Of a stretch of DNA of 64,000 bases, positions 53,657-61,970 are shown one piece after another. The stretch is from Variovorax sp. WS11. GTDB lineage: Bacteria; Pseudomonadota; Gammaproteobacteria; Burkholderiales; Burkholderiaceae_C. Position numbers and translations under genes: made by a program. The notes beneath the pieces were generated by a model. The model searched no databases. It was not told where the DNA came from and saw nothing but the letters and a program-made list of their open reading frames with translations. The DNA lies in NCBI RefSeq assembly GCF_010499245.1, contig NZ_JAAGOW010000004.1:558001-622000 (forward strand), written 5' to 3'. Position 1 is the stretch's first letter. Every line of letters begins with the position of its first letter.

Positions 53657-54364
53657 TCAGTTCACACTGCCGAGGTAGTGGGCAGTCATCGTGGAGTCCG
53701 CCGCCAGAGCGGCGCTGGGACCTTCGAGCACGATGGCCCCCTGGTCGAGTACATAGGCGCGGTCGGTCAGCTCCAGTGCTTTTCGGGCGTTCTGTTCCAC
53801 CAGCAGCACAGTGAGACCCTGCTGATTGATCCTCTTGAGGGCGACGAAGACCTGTCCGATAACGAGCGGCGCCAGGCCCAGACTAGGCTCGTCCAGCAAC
53901 AGCACGCGCGGCGACCCCATCAGCGCGCGGCCGATGGCCAGCATCTGCTGCTGACCGCCCGACAGGGATCCCGCGAACTGGGCCTTGCGTTCGGCCAGTA
54001 CCGGGAAGAGTTCATAGACGTCGGCCAACTCGTAGCGGCGTGGCCGTCCCGCAACAGCGGTGGTGCCAACCTCCAGGTTCTCCAGTACTGTGAGGTCGGG
54101 GATGATTTGGCGGCCTTCCGGTACTTGGATAAGACCCGCGCGCGAGGTCAGCCAGGGGCTGATGTTGGTGATCTCGGCGCCGTCGAAGCTGATGCTGCCG
54201 GACCCCGACTTGACAACGCCGCTGATCGAATTGAGAAGCGTCGACTTGCCCGCGCCATTGGACCCGATAAGCGCCACCATTTCACCCTGGGCTACGTGCA
54301 GGCTGACGCCGCGCAGGGCATGGATGCCTCGGTAAGATGTATGCAGATTGGTGATCGTGAGCAT
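53657..54364 (-). CDS. livF: ABC transporter ATPase LivF
   Basis: 235 residues: Walker A GSNGAGKST, signature LSGGQQQMLAIGRALM, Walker B VLLLDEPSLGL, and the LivF-specific LIQVPEGRQIIPDLTVLENL. The ATG at 54364 is 2 bp after the livG stop. An upstream Met would overlap livG. Pairs with LivG to power the LivHM permease. Confidence 0.95.
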   Translation of the reverse strand: MLTITNLHTSYRGIHALRGVSLHVAQGEMVALIGSNGAGKSTLLNSISGVVKSGSGSISFDGAEITNISPWLTSRAGLIQVPEGRQIIPDLTVLENLEVGTTAVAGRPRRYELADVYELFPVLAERKAQFAGSLSGGQQQMLAIGRALMGSPRVLLLDEPSLGLAPLVIGQVFVALKRINQQGLTVLLVEQNARKALELTDRAYVLDQGAIVLEGPSAALAADSTMTAHYLGSVN

Positions 54365-54366
54365 CC

Positions 54367-55122
54367 TCAGTTCCCCAGGTAGGCTTCGATCACGCAAGAG
54401 CTGGTCAATACTTCTCGCGGTTCCCCTTCAGCGATGATGCGACCCCGGTCGAGCACGTAGAGGTAGTCGCTGATGCTTGTGATGAAGCGCATGTTGTGTT
54501 CGATGACCACCACCGCCACGCCACTGTCGGCGAGGTCGCGAAACAAGGCGCCAAGTTCCTCCGCCTCCACATCGTTCATGCCGGCTACAGGTTCATCAAG
54601 GAGCAGCACGCGTGGCTTCGCGGCAAAGGCGCGCATCATCTCCACTCGCCTCTGGTGGCCGTAGGCGAGTGAGCCGGCAGGATGTTGCGCGTAGCGCGAC
54701 ATGCCGAACTCCTCGAGCAGGGAACGCGCGTTGTTTCGGGTTCGCGCGGTCTCGCGCCGTGACGACGGGAGGCCGAGCAGGTCGGCGATGACGGATGATG
54801 TCTCCAGTCGCTGGAAGCCGATCATGACGTTGTCCAGCACCGAGGCGTCCGTCTGCAGGCGAATGTTCTGGAACGTGCGGGCGACACCGGCGCGGCCCAC
54901 AGCGTCGGCCGATGAACGGCTCAGGTCCAGGCCGTCCAGTCGTATGCCGCCGCTGCTGAGCGTAGTCATGCCGGTGATAAGGTTCACCAGCGTGGTCTTG
55001 CCCGCGCCGTTCGGGCCGATGATGCCGGTGACACGGCCGCTCGTGGCCCGGAGATTGACGTCTTCCGCGGCGATGACGCCTCCAAAGCGCTTGCTGACTT
55101 TTTCGAGTGTGAGCGTGGTCAC
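54367..55122 (-). CDS. livG: ABC transporter ATPase LivG
   Basis: 251 residues: Walker A GPNGAGKTT, LivG-type ARTFQNIRLQTDASVLDNVMIG, signature SLAYGHQRRVEMMRAFA, Walker B VLLLDEPVAGMND. The GTG at 55122 overlaps the livM stop (GTGA); a longer frame to 55200 would lie inside livM. Note LAYG in place of the usual LSYG/LSGG. Confidence 0.94.
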   Translation of the reverse strand: MTTLTLEKVSKRFGGVIAAEDVNLRATSGRVTGIIGPNGAGKTTLVNLITGMTTLSSGGIRLDGLDLSRSSADAVGRAGVARTFQNIRLQTDASVLDNVMIGFQRLETSSVIADLLGLPSSRRETARTRNNARSLLEEFGMSRYAQHPAGSLAYGHQRRVEMMRAFAAKPRVLLLDEPVAGMNDVEAEELGALFRDLADSGVAVVVIEHNMRFITSISDYLYVLDRGRIIAEGEPREVLTSSCVIEAYLGN

Positions 55123-56021
55123 GTCTTGGGCTCCGCTTGCGTGTTGACCCGCACGGGCGCGGTACTTGTGCATGGTCGGCTCAGCTGGCGCTGGCGCCAT
55201 AGGTTGAGCAAGGTATCGACAGCCCCTCGCGGCATCCAGGCGATGACCGCGATGAGCAGTGCGCCGTAGATCAGCATCCGATAGTCCGCCAGTGGCCGCG
55301 ACACTTCAGGCAAAAGTCCCAGGAAGACGGCGCCGAAGATGGGGCCGGCCACCGAACGGCGGCCGCCCAGCACGACATACGACAGAATGGCCACGACCAG
55401 GCCGAACCCGAACTGGTTCGGATCCAGCGCGTAGCCATGGAAGGCATCGAGCGCCCCGAACAGTCCGGCGATTGCACCCGAGAGCCCGAAGGCCACCGAC
55501 TGGTGGAGGGTGACGGACACGCCGAGCGTGGAGGCCACGGCTTCGTTGTCGCGCACCACATTGGCCGCCCTGCCCGAACGACTGGCGTTGAGGCTGGTGA
55601 TGAGATAGACCACCACGCCGAGCGCAATGAACAGGGTCCAGAAGCCCACGGATTTCGGGATCCCGTTCAACCCATTGGCACCACCCGTGAAGTCGTCCAA
55701 GTAGAGGTTGAGCGACAGCACTATTTGTACGAAGGCGAGTGTCGCGATGGCCTGATAAACCCCGCGCAGCCGCGCGAGCGGCAAGGCCAGCAAGAGTCCC
55801 AGCAGGCCACCAGCCGTCGCCGCGGTAGCCATGGCGGCAATGGGCGGCCAGCCGAGGCGCATTGTGAGGATCGCCGCTCCGTAGGCGCCGATGGCAGCGA
55901 AGCCGGCCGGTGCGACGGAGAAAACGCCTGCGCGCAGCACCACATACTGGCTGAGCGCGTAGCCCGAATACAGCAGCAGGAACTCAAAGAGCGGCTGCCA
56001 GGATCGGACGAAATCGATCAT
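55119..56021 (-). CDS. livM: ABC permease LivM
   Basis: 300 residues, about eight membrane helices. FSVAPAGFAAIGAYGAAI, YQAIATLAFVQIV and the cytoplasmic loop SGRAANVVRDNEAVASTLGVSV, FGLSGAIAGLFGALDAFHGY are diagnostic of LivM. It overlaps livH by 4 bases (ATGA). The C-terminal tail beyond the last helix is Arg/Thr-rich. Confidence 0.94.
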   Translation of the reverse strand: MIDFVRSWQPLFEFLLLYSGYALSQYVVLRAGVFSVAPAGFAAIGAYGAAILTMRLGWPPIAAMATAATAGGLLGLLLALPLARLRGVYQAIATLAFVQIVLSLNLYLDDFTGGANGLNGIPKSVGFWTLFIALGVVVYLITSLNASRSGRAANVVRDNEAVASTLGVSVTLHQSVAFGLSGAIAGLFGALDAFHGYALDPNQFGFGLVVAILSYVVLGGRRSVAGPIFGAVFLGLLPEVSRPLADYRMLIYGALLIAVIAWMPRGAVDTLLNLWRQRQLSRPCTSTAPVRVNTQAEPKT

Positions 56022-56908
56022 CGTGCGCTCCTCATCGTTCCGGCTCCGTCACGCCCGAAGAGACCGGTGGGCCGCACCATCAGGATCACGAACAACGAGG
56101 TAAAGATGATGATGTCGCTCAGCTGAGTAGGCAGGTACGCGAAGGAGATTGTCTGAATCACTCCGAAGAGGAGGCCTGCGACCAGCGCGCCGGGAATGCT
56201 GCCCAGGCCGCCCAGGATCAGAACGATGAAGCCGCGCAGAAGGAAGGACTCGCCCATCATGAAATGAATGGAGTTGAAGGCAAGGCCCACGAGGACGCCC
56301 GCTGCGCCGGCCAGCGACCCGGCAACAAAGAAGGTTTGAAAATAGACCATGTTGGGATTGATGCCCACCAGCGTCGCTGCTCGCTCATTGGCAGCGACAG
56401 TTCGGATCTGTCGGCCAGACTGCGTGCGTCGCAAGTACCAGGTGAGCGCGACCACCAGCACGACGGCGCACGCAGTCATCAGCAACTGCAGCGCCGAGAC
56501 GCGCAGGCCCATGAAGCGGTAGATTTCCACCGGGAAGGTATCGAACGGAAAGCGCATGACGCGCGTCTGCGATATCTGCTGGGCCAGCGTGACAAAGATC
56601 AGATTGGCGCCGATGGACGAGATGATCGCTCCGAACTCCTCGTCGCCGGTCCTGCGCAGCGGCCTGAAGCACACGAATTCCACCAAGACTGACAACAGGC
56701 CGCCGATCACCGTGGCCGCCACGAAGCCCAGCCACAGGGGCATGCCGGCTTCCACAACGTACAGTGCTGCAAAGGCACCCAGCATGAAGATGCCGCCGTG
56801 CGCCAGGTTGAGAATTCTATGAACGCCGAAGACGAGCGTGAGCCCGATGGCGAAGAGGGCGTAGACGCCGCCAACGACGATTCCGTTCAGCAGTTGTTGC
56901 GCGAGCAT
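56018..56908 (-). CDS. livH: ABC permease LivH
   Basis: 296 residues, about eight helices. LLNGIVVGGVYALFAIGLTL at the N-terminus, NLAHGGIFMLGAFAALYV and FVLILGGLGSIPGALVAGLL-type region (about 225-250) are standard LivH landmarks. It lies 13 bp downstream of the aldo/keto reductase gene. Confidence 0.94.
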   Translation of the reverse strand: MLAQQLLNGIVVGGVYALFAIGLTLVFGVHRILNLAHGGIFMLGAFAALYVVEAGMPLWLGFVAATVIGGLLSVLVEFVCFRPLRRTGDEEFGAIISSIGANLIFVTLAQQISQTRVMRFPFDTFPVEIYRFMGLRVSALQLLMTACAVVLVVALTWYLRRTQSGRQIRTVAANERAATLVGINPNMVYFQTFFVAGSLAGAAGVLVGLAFNSIHFMMGESFLLRGFIVLILGGLGSIPGALVAGLLFGVIQTISFAYLPTQLSDIIIFTSLFVILMVRPTGLFGRDGAGTMRSAR

Positions 56909-56921
56909 GTCGGCGCTCCCT

Positions 56922-57932
56922 TCAAAGCCTGGGGCGCCCGCCGATGGTCACCTGCCCGAGCATGGCATGTGGCTCGTAGGCTGCCTCCAGGGCGTGCAGG
57001 GTGGTGTCGTCCAGTTTGAGACTCGCCGCGGCAATCGTCTGATCGAACTGGGTCAATGCGTCGGCGCCAATGATGGGCGCTGTGATGTACGGCTTGGACA
57101 GAATCCACGCGTAGGCGACCTGTGCCGACGACACACCGTATTGCTCTGCGGCGGCTTCGACCGCGTCGAGCACACGGTAGTCGGCTTCCGAGCCGAAGTA
57201 ACTCTGCAGTACCTTGTCCGTTGCAGATCGGTTGCCCACGATAGAGCCATCACGCGGCTTGGTCCCGGCCAGGAAACCTCGCGCGATCGGCGACCACGGC
57301 ACGAGCGCCACGCCCTCATACTGGCAGTACGGGATCATCTCGCGCTCCTCCTCGCGGTAGGCGAGGTTGTAGAAGTTCTGCATGACTTGGAACTGGGCCA
57401 AGCCCGCGGCCCTCTGCATCTCGCGCACCTTGGCGAACTGCCACGATGTGGCCGAGCAGGCGCCCAGGTACAGCACCTTTCCCTCGCGCACCAACTGGTC
57501 CAGCGCGAGCATCATTTCTTCAAGCTCGGTGTTAGGGTCGAAGCGGTGCGTATAGAGGAGGTCGACGTGATCGAACTTCAGCCTCTTGAGCGATTGGTTG
57601 ACCGACTCCAGGATTCGTTTGCGCGACAGGCCCGCAAGGTTCGGCCCAGGCCCCATGGGGAGCCCAACCTTGGTGGCGACGACGACTTCATCGCGGCGGA
57701 AAAGCGCACGCACGGCATCGCCCAGTATTTCCTCGCTCGCACCGTAGCTGTAGTGGTCCGCCGTGTCGAAAAAGTTGATGCCTGCTTCAGCTGCCTTGCG
57801 GAAAAAGGGCATGGAGTCCTCGCGGCCCAGGGCCCACGGGTGGACCTCCCAGCCGGCCGTGCCATAGCTCATGCAACCTAGGCAGAGACGCGATACGGTC
57901 AGGCCAGTGCGCCCGAGACGAACGTATTCCAT
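56922..57932 (-). CDS. Aldo/keto reductase
   Basis: 336 residues of the AKR TIM barrel. Catalytic tetrad in FFDTADHYSYGASEEILG (Asp, Tyr), VVATKVG (Lys) and LLYTHRFDPNT (His). C-terminal NADPH-binding stretch AWILSKPYITAPIIGAD. It reduces a carbonyl in the imported compound or its product. First gene of the liv operon, preceded by a promoter carrying the tandem operator. The ATG at 57932 is supported by AGGAG upstream. An open frame extending to 58301 crosses the promoter and a pseudogene and is not coding. Confidence 0.92.
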   Translation of the reverse strand: MEYVRLGRTGLTVSRLCLGCMSYGTAGWEVHPWALGREDSMPFFRKAAEAGINFFDTADHYSYGASEEILGDAVRALFRRDEVVVATKVGLPMGPGPNLAGLSRKRILESVNQSLKRLKFDHVDLLYTHRFDPNTELEEMMLALDQLVREGKVLYLGACSATSWQFAKVREMQRAAGLAQFQVMQNFYNLAYREEEREMIPYCQYEGVALVPWSPIARGFLAGTKPRDGSIVGNRSATDKVLQSYFGSEADYRVLDAVEAAAEQYGVSSAQVAYAWILSKPYITAPIIGADALTQFDQTIAAASLKLDDTTLHALEAAYEPHAMLGQVTIGGRPRL

Positions 57933-58080
57933 CAATGGTTCTCCTGAATCTTGCAGGCTAGAAGCGTGGCCGGCACCACATCGAGCGCGGCGGGCCGGCT
58001 GTTGATGCCGAAAGGAATCTGCATGGGCGGGGCTCGTCGGTTGCAGTTTGTCTCGCGGTTTCGGTGCAATCTCACTGCAA

Positions 58081-58131
58081 ACTATAGCTTGGTATTTCTT
58101 GGATGGGAACATAGTTCGCATAGAAGAACTA
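58081..58131 (-). promoter_or_regulatory. Promoter of aldo/keto reductase-liv operon with tandem operator
   Basis: Minus-strand -10 TATAGT (58081-58086), 17-bp spacer and -35 TTCCCA (58104-58109). Site 1: TTTC 58095-58098 and GAAC 58107-58110. Site 2: GTTC 58114-58117 and GAAC 58126-58129, within TAGTTC-GCATAGAA-GAACTA, which differs from site B at 44.7 kb by one base in 20. The offset is 19 bp. A further dyad, TTGCAGT (58041-58047) and ACTGCAA (58074-58080), lies in the leader. Sites overlapping the -35 and spacer imply repression. The rest of 57933-58195 shows no gene. Confidence 0.72.
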
Positions 58132-58195
58132 GGTGTAGTCCCTGATATGGCGCATTCCAGGGCCCTGAAACACCGCCGTGCCACGGCGACGCCGG

Positions 58196-58315
58196 TCACA
58201 TTCACGGCTTGCGTCGTGACGATGCTCTGCGCGAAGTCCGCCCCAGGACGCTGGGTGGTCTGGTTGGAAGCACCAGGCCGGATCGGCCGGTACAAGGCCA
58301 TGCAATGCGGCCCAC
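58196..58315 (-). pseudogene. Fragment of FAD-dependent oxidoreductase paralogue
   Basis: On the minus strand this reads LVPADPAW, PDHPASW and, after a one-base shift, ADFAQSIVTTQAVNVTG. It corresponds to LVPHDPDWYFHPDHPASWADFAQ onward in the intact protein encoded at 37293-39332. Positions 58210-58243 are identical to 37666-37699 over 34 bases. One extra C after that block breaks the frame. Only about 40 codons remain. A decayed copy or recombination scar. Confidence 0.8.
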
Positions 58316-58355
58316 GAGAGGGCGGTCAGGTGACCGACGCCGGACCGCTGACGGG

Positions 58356-59615
58356 TTACAGCACGCGTTTCCGGAATTCTTCGCCCGCAATCCGCATCGC
58401 GCCTTGCACCGCCGGAAAGCCGAAGTAGGCCGCCATGTTCAGGAGCGTCTCGACGATCTCCTCGCGGCTGGCGCCGACGTTGAGCGCGGCATTGATGTGC
58501 ACGCGCAAGGGCGTTTCCGTCGTCCTGGTCGCGCGACCTGCCAGCGCGGCGCAGGCCGTCAGCTCGCGCGTCTTGGGGTCGAGCCCGGGACGACTGAAGA
58601 TGTCGCCATAGGAATGCTCGACGATCATCTGGCCGATCTCGGGCGCCACGTCTTCGAAGCTGCGGACAACGGCTTCGCCGGATCCACCCGAGGTCGCGGC
58701 GAGGGCCGCAAGGCCGCGCTGCCTTCTCCGGGCGCCGCTCTCTGAACCGGGCGTCGAACTCCGAACGGCAGAAGCGACAGCGGGCACGTCGTCACGCTTT
58801 TGAAACGCTTGCGCGGCGACGCCGAATGCGTTCAGCGCGGCGGGGAAGCCGGCATAGACGCTGACCTGGATCAGCGCTTCGATGATTTCTTCCTTCGTGG
58901 CGCCGACCTTGAGGGCGCTCTCGAGATGGAGGCGCAGCGCATCCTCGCGGTTGCCGACCGTCGCCAGCATGCTCGCGATGACGAGATGCTTGGCCTTGCT
59001 CTCGAGCTCGCCGCGCGCCAGCACATCGCCGAAGGCGAATTCGATCGACCACTGCGCCAGCTCGGGCGTGATGGCCCCGAACGACGCAAGATAGTCCGAG
59101 GGCGGACCTTGCATGAGCTCCCCGAACGCCCTGAGGCCACGCGCGTACCGGCTGCCGCCGGCATCGGCTTGCGGCAATATCGGAGAGAAGGGGATGGACC
59201 GATCCGCAAGAATCTGGCGAACGATCCCGATCGTGTTGATCGCCGCCGGAAAACCCAGGATGGCCGTGGCGATGAACATGACTTCCACGAGATCCTGAGC
59301 GCTTCCGCCGACGTTCAGCAGCCCTTCCATGTGAAATCGCAGCTGAGGCTGAACCGATCCCTGGGCGATGAGCGAGCCCACGTTGCAGAGCTGTCGAAGC
59401 CGTAGATCGAGCCCGGGGCGCGAGAGAACGTCGCCGTAGGGATAGTCGACGGTGAAGCGCGCCATGTCCGGCGACACGCGTGCCAGGCGGCCGATGGGGC
59501 CGTCGTACTCGGGCCCGCCGATCTGGCGAAGAATGGCCAGACCCCGCGCGTGGCGCGCTTCTGCATCGTCGGAACGCGGTGCATCGTTGTCCGATGCGGT
59601 CTTGTCGTGGGCCAT
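58356..59615 (-). CDS. Three-domain carboxymuconolactone decarboxylase-like protein
   Basis: 419 residues made of three CMD-like helical domains. Each repeats the pattern hydrophobic helix-LRxHxxxALxVGAxxEEIxExxxxxxxYxGFPA: LRFHMEGLLNVGGSAQDLVE, LRLHLESALKVGATKEEIIE and LRVHINAALNVGASREEIVE. A low-complexity linker separates domains 2 and 3 (about 275-300). Single-domain members are about 120-130 residues and trimerise or hexamerise. No AhpD-type CxxC pair is present, so peroxidase activity is unlikely. Decarboxylase or carrier-like roles remain open. It follows a truncated cytochrome c gene. Confidence 0.85.
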   Translation of the reverse strand: MAHDKTASDNDAPRSDDAEARHARGLAILRQIGGPEYDGPIGRLARVSPDMARFTVDYPYGDVLSRPGLDLRLRQLCNVGSLIAQGSVQPQLRFHMEGLLNVGGSAQDLVEVMFIATAILGFPAAINTIGIVRQILADRSIPFSPILPQADAGGSRYARGLRAFGELMQGPPSDYLASFGAITPELAQWSIEFAFGDVLARGELESKAKHLVIASMLATVGNREDALRLHLESALKVGATKEEIIEALIQVSVYAGFPAALNAFGVAAQAFQKRDDVPAVASAVRSSTPGSESGARRRQRGLAALAATSGGSGEAVVRSFEDVAPEIGQMIVEHSYGDIFSRPGLDPKTRELTACAALAGRATRTTETPLRVHINAALNVGASREEIVETLLNMAAYFGFPAVQGAMRIAGEEFRKRVL

Positions 59616-59632
59616 TGGGAATTTCTTTGCGA

Positions 59633-59815
59633 TCAGTTCGTCGTGTACCGTGAGCGAATGTCAGCAATCGATGGGCCCATGAGCTTGCTGCTCGCGGCAT
59701 GGCAAGCCGTACAGGCGTTCTTCTGTGCCAGCGCCTCGCTCCCGATCGCTGCGCCGGGAAGGGCGAGAAACGCCACGGAGATGGCGGCAGGGTAGAGATG
59801 CTTCGTCGGATACAT
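59633..59815 (-). pseudogene. Truncated cytochrome c
   Basis: 60 codons: signal peptide, then Cys35-x-x-Cys38-His39 (KNACTACHAASSKLMGPS) and a stop after RSRYTTN. The full-length paralogue at 48648-48968 has 106 residues and supplies an axial Met about 45 residues after the heme motif; that half is missing here. The stop is 17 bp before the CMD gene start. Probably non-functional, though a heme could still attach. Starts 13 bp after the upstream SDR gene. Confidence 0.75.
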
Positions 59816-59828
59816 CGCGACTTCACTG

Positions 59829-60566
59829 TCAATAGGGACTTGCCGTCGGCCGAACGATGATTTCGCTGGTGTCGACGTCGTCGGGCTGGTCGATGGCGAA
59901 GGCCGCGGCCCTGGCGATCGCATAGGGCGAGATCGAGATCTGCCTGTAGCCGCGCATGACTTCGCGCGCGCTCGCGTCGGAGATACTTTCGGCGAGCTCG
60001 GACTCGGTGACGCCGGGAGACACCACGGTCACGCGGATGTCACCCCCGACCTCCTGGCGAAGCCCCTCCGAGATCGCCCGCACCGCGAACTTGGTCGCGC
60101 AGTACACCGCGGCTGTCGGAGACACCGTGTGTGCTCCGATCGAAGCCATGTTGATGAACTGCCCGCTGCCTTGCGCTCGCATCCGGGGCAGGCCCGCGGC
60201 GATGCCATGCAGAACCCCGCGGATGTTCACGTCGATCATCTGGTCCCATTCGTTGACCTTGGTCTCTTCCAGGGGCGAGAGCGGCATGACCCCGGCATTG
60301 TTCACGATGACATCGACGCGGCCGAACTCGCGCGCGGCGAAATCGACGAACGAAGCGACGTCCTCGCGCTTCGTCACGTCGACTGCGCGAAAGCGGGCCT
60401 GTCCGCCTTCGCGGGTGATGGCCGCGGCGATGGATTCCAGCCGCTCGGTTCGGCGGGCGCCCATCACGACGCGCGCGCCGCGCTCGGACAGCAAGCGCGC
60501 GGTGGCCTCGCCAATGCCGCTGCTGGCGCCCGTGATGACGACGACTTTTCCTTCGATTCCAGACAT
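59829..60566 (-). CDS. Short-chain dehydrogenase/reductase
   Basis: 245 residues. TGASSGIGEATARLL, an Arg-rich site after strand 2 (GARRTERLES) favouring NADP(H), NNAGVMPLS, Ser in NMASIGAHT, and YCATK. It fits the clavulanate/serine-dehydrogenase-like (YdfG) group of SDRs. Divergent from the wrbA-SnoaL-SDR operon. First gene of a unit with the dead cytochrome and the CMD protein. Confidence 0.92.
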   Translation of the reverse strand: MSGIEGKVVVITGASSGIGEATARLLSERGARVVMGARRTERLESIAAAITREGGQARFRAVDVTKREDVASFVDFAAREFGRVDVIVNNAGVMPLSPLEETKVNEWDQMIDVNIRGVLHGIAAGLPRMRAQGSGQFINMASIGAHTVSPTAAVYCATKFAVRAISEGLRQEVGGDIRVTVVSPGVTESELAESISDASAREVMRGYRQISISPYAIARAAAFAIDQPDDVDTSEIIVRPTASPY

Positions 60567-60861
60567 AACTGCTCCTAGGGTGGTGGGTTGAATCCTTGCG
60601 CTGTTGCAGGGATGAGATGAAGTCTAGGAACGAAGGGCGGGAGGGCGGTATGTCAATCCCCGTGCATCCTTGCCTAAACCTCGCCAGTGCGAGCCACGCC
60701 CGCGAAGACCCGTGACAGCGGCCCTGCCGCGCATGAGTTGGTGCGTTCGAAATCCATCGTTTCCGTAGATGGGTTTCATCGAGAAAAAGAGGCTTCCACG
60801 AGAGATGAGCAGCTTCTAACCTTGCAGCATGTCATCGATTCCACCAACCCAGGAGATCTCC
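60567..60861. other. Divergent intergenic region, SDR and wrbA
   Basis: 295 bp without a gene. It contains a weak inverted repeat CCATC-N9-GATGG (60754-60772) near the wrbA side and a good AGGAG ahead of wrbA. No clear promoter hexamers or regulator gene are adjacent. The bases after 60829 can be read as a short N-terminal extension of WrbA but lack support. Confidence 0.4.
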
Positions 60862-61461
60862 ATGAGCAAGGTTCTTGTCCTCTACTACTCGTCCTACGGC
60901 CACATCGAGAAGATGGCCGAAGCCGTCGCCGAGGGCGCACGCAGTGCCGGCGCCCAGGTGGACGTCAAGCGCGTGCCCGAAACCGTGCCGACGGAAATCG
61001 CGAAGGCCGCGCACTTCAAGCTGGACCAGGCGGCCTCCGTCGCCAGCGTCGCAGAGTTGGAGAACTACGACGCGATCATCGTCGGCACCGGCACCCGCTT
61101 CGGCCGCATGTCCTCGCAGATGGCCGCCTTCCTCGACCAGGCCGGCGGCCTGTGGATGCGCGGTGCGCTCAACGGCAAGGTGGGCGCGGCCTTCAGTTCC
61201 TCGGCCACGCAGCACGGCGGCCAGGAGACCACGCTGTTCTCGATCATCACGAACCTGCTGCATTTCGGCATGACCATCGTCGGCCTGCCCTACAGCCATC
61301 AAGGCCAGATGAGCGTTGACGAGATCGTGGGCGGTGCGCCCTACGGCGCCACCACCGTCGCGGGAGGCGACGGCTCGCGCCAGCCGACGGAGATCGATCT
61401 TGCCGGCGCGCGTCACCAGGGCGAGCTCGTCGCGAAGACCGCAGCCAAGCTGTTCGGCTGA
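60862..61461 (+). CDS. wrbA: NAD(P)H:quinone oxidoreductase WrbA
   Basis: 199 residues of flavodoxin-like fold: VLVLYYSSYGHIEKMAEAVA (FMN phosphate loop), GTGTRFGRMSSQMAAFLDQ, and FSSSATQHGGQETTLFSII, which is diagnostic of WrbA. It reduces quinones by two electrons with NAD(P)H as a tetramer in the cytoplasm. The ATG at 60862 aligns with the family start (MSKVLVLYY). First gene of a short operon with SnoaL-like and SDR genes. Confidence 0.95.
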   Translation: MSKVLVLYYSSYGHIEKMAEAVAEGARSAGAQVDVKRVPETVPTEIAKAAHFKLDQAASVASVAELENYDAIIVGTGTRFGRMSSQMAAFLDQAGGLWMRGALNGKVGAAFSSSATQHGGQETTLFSIITNLLHFGMTIVGLPYSHQGQMSVDEIVGGAPYGATTVAGGDGSRQPTEIDLAGARHQGELVAKTAAKLFG

Positions 61462-61484
61462 TCCCACGCGATGGAGATACGTAT

Positions 61485-61925
61485 ATGAGCAACACAAGCG
61501 CAGGCGAAGCGGCAAAGGCCGTTGTCCGCCGCAACACCGAAGAGGTCCAGGGCGGCGGCAACTACGCGCTCTTCGACGAGCTCTTTGCCGACGATTTCCT
61601 GGACCACACGCCGCAGCCGAACTGCACGCCGGACAAGCAGGGCGCGCTGGGCTTGTACCGGGCCTTGCGTGCGGCATTCCCTGACTTCCACGCGGACATC
61701 CATTGGCAGCGCGTCGATGGCGATGTGGTGACCACGTTCAAGACCTACCACGGAACGCACCAGGGCGACTTCCTCGGGGTCGCCCCCACAGGCCGGGAGA
61801 TCCATTTCGAGACCGTCGACGCCATGCGCGTGCAAAACGGCAAGATCACCGAGCACTGGGGGGTGGCGAATCTGTTCTCGCTCTTGCAGCAGCTGGGCGC
61901 CTGGCCGTCCGCAAAGCAGGCGTGA
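61485..61925 (+). CDS. SnoaL-like/ester cyclase-family protein
   Basis: 146 residues of the NTF2-like fold: FADDFLDHTPQPNCTPDKQG, FHADIHWQRVDGDVVTTFKTYHGTH and HFETVDAMRVQNGKITEHWGV-type strands. His and Asp residues line the presumed cavity. Polyketide-cyclase-like proteins of this group act on small hydrophobic or aromatic molecules, or serve in oxidative stress operons. Follows wrbA by 23 bp. Exact reaction unknown. Confidence 0.85.
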   Translation: MSNTSAGEAAKAVVRRNTEEVQGGGNYALFDELFADDFLDHTPQPNCTPDKQGALGLYRALRAAFPDFHADIHWQRVDGDVVTTFKTYHGTHQGDFLGVAPTGREIHFETVDAMRVQNGKITEHWGVANLFSLLQQLGAWPSAKQA

Positions 61926-61970
61926 CGCGCAGGGACACTGTGAAGAAGTGCCTGACCCAGGACGACAGCC

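Noticed and set aside
57933..58301. N-terminal extension of the aldo/keto reductase to 459 residues
   Set aside because: The extension crosses a promoter, the tandem operator and a pseudogene fragment; the shorter start has a ribosome site and the normal family N-terminus.
59633..59815. A functional 60-residue mono-heme cytochrome
   Set aside because: It lacks the axial Met half present in the 106-residue paralogue and stops abruptly, so truncation is the simpler reading.
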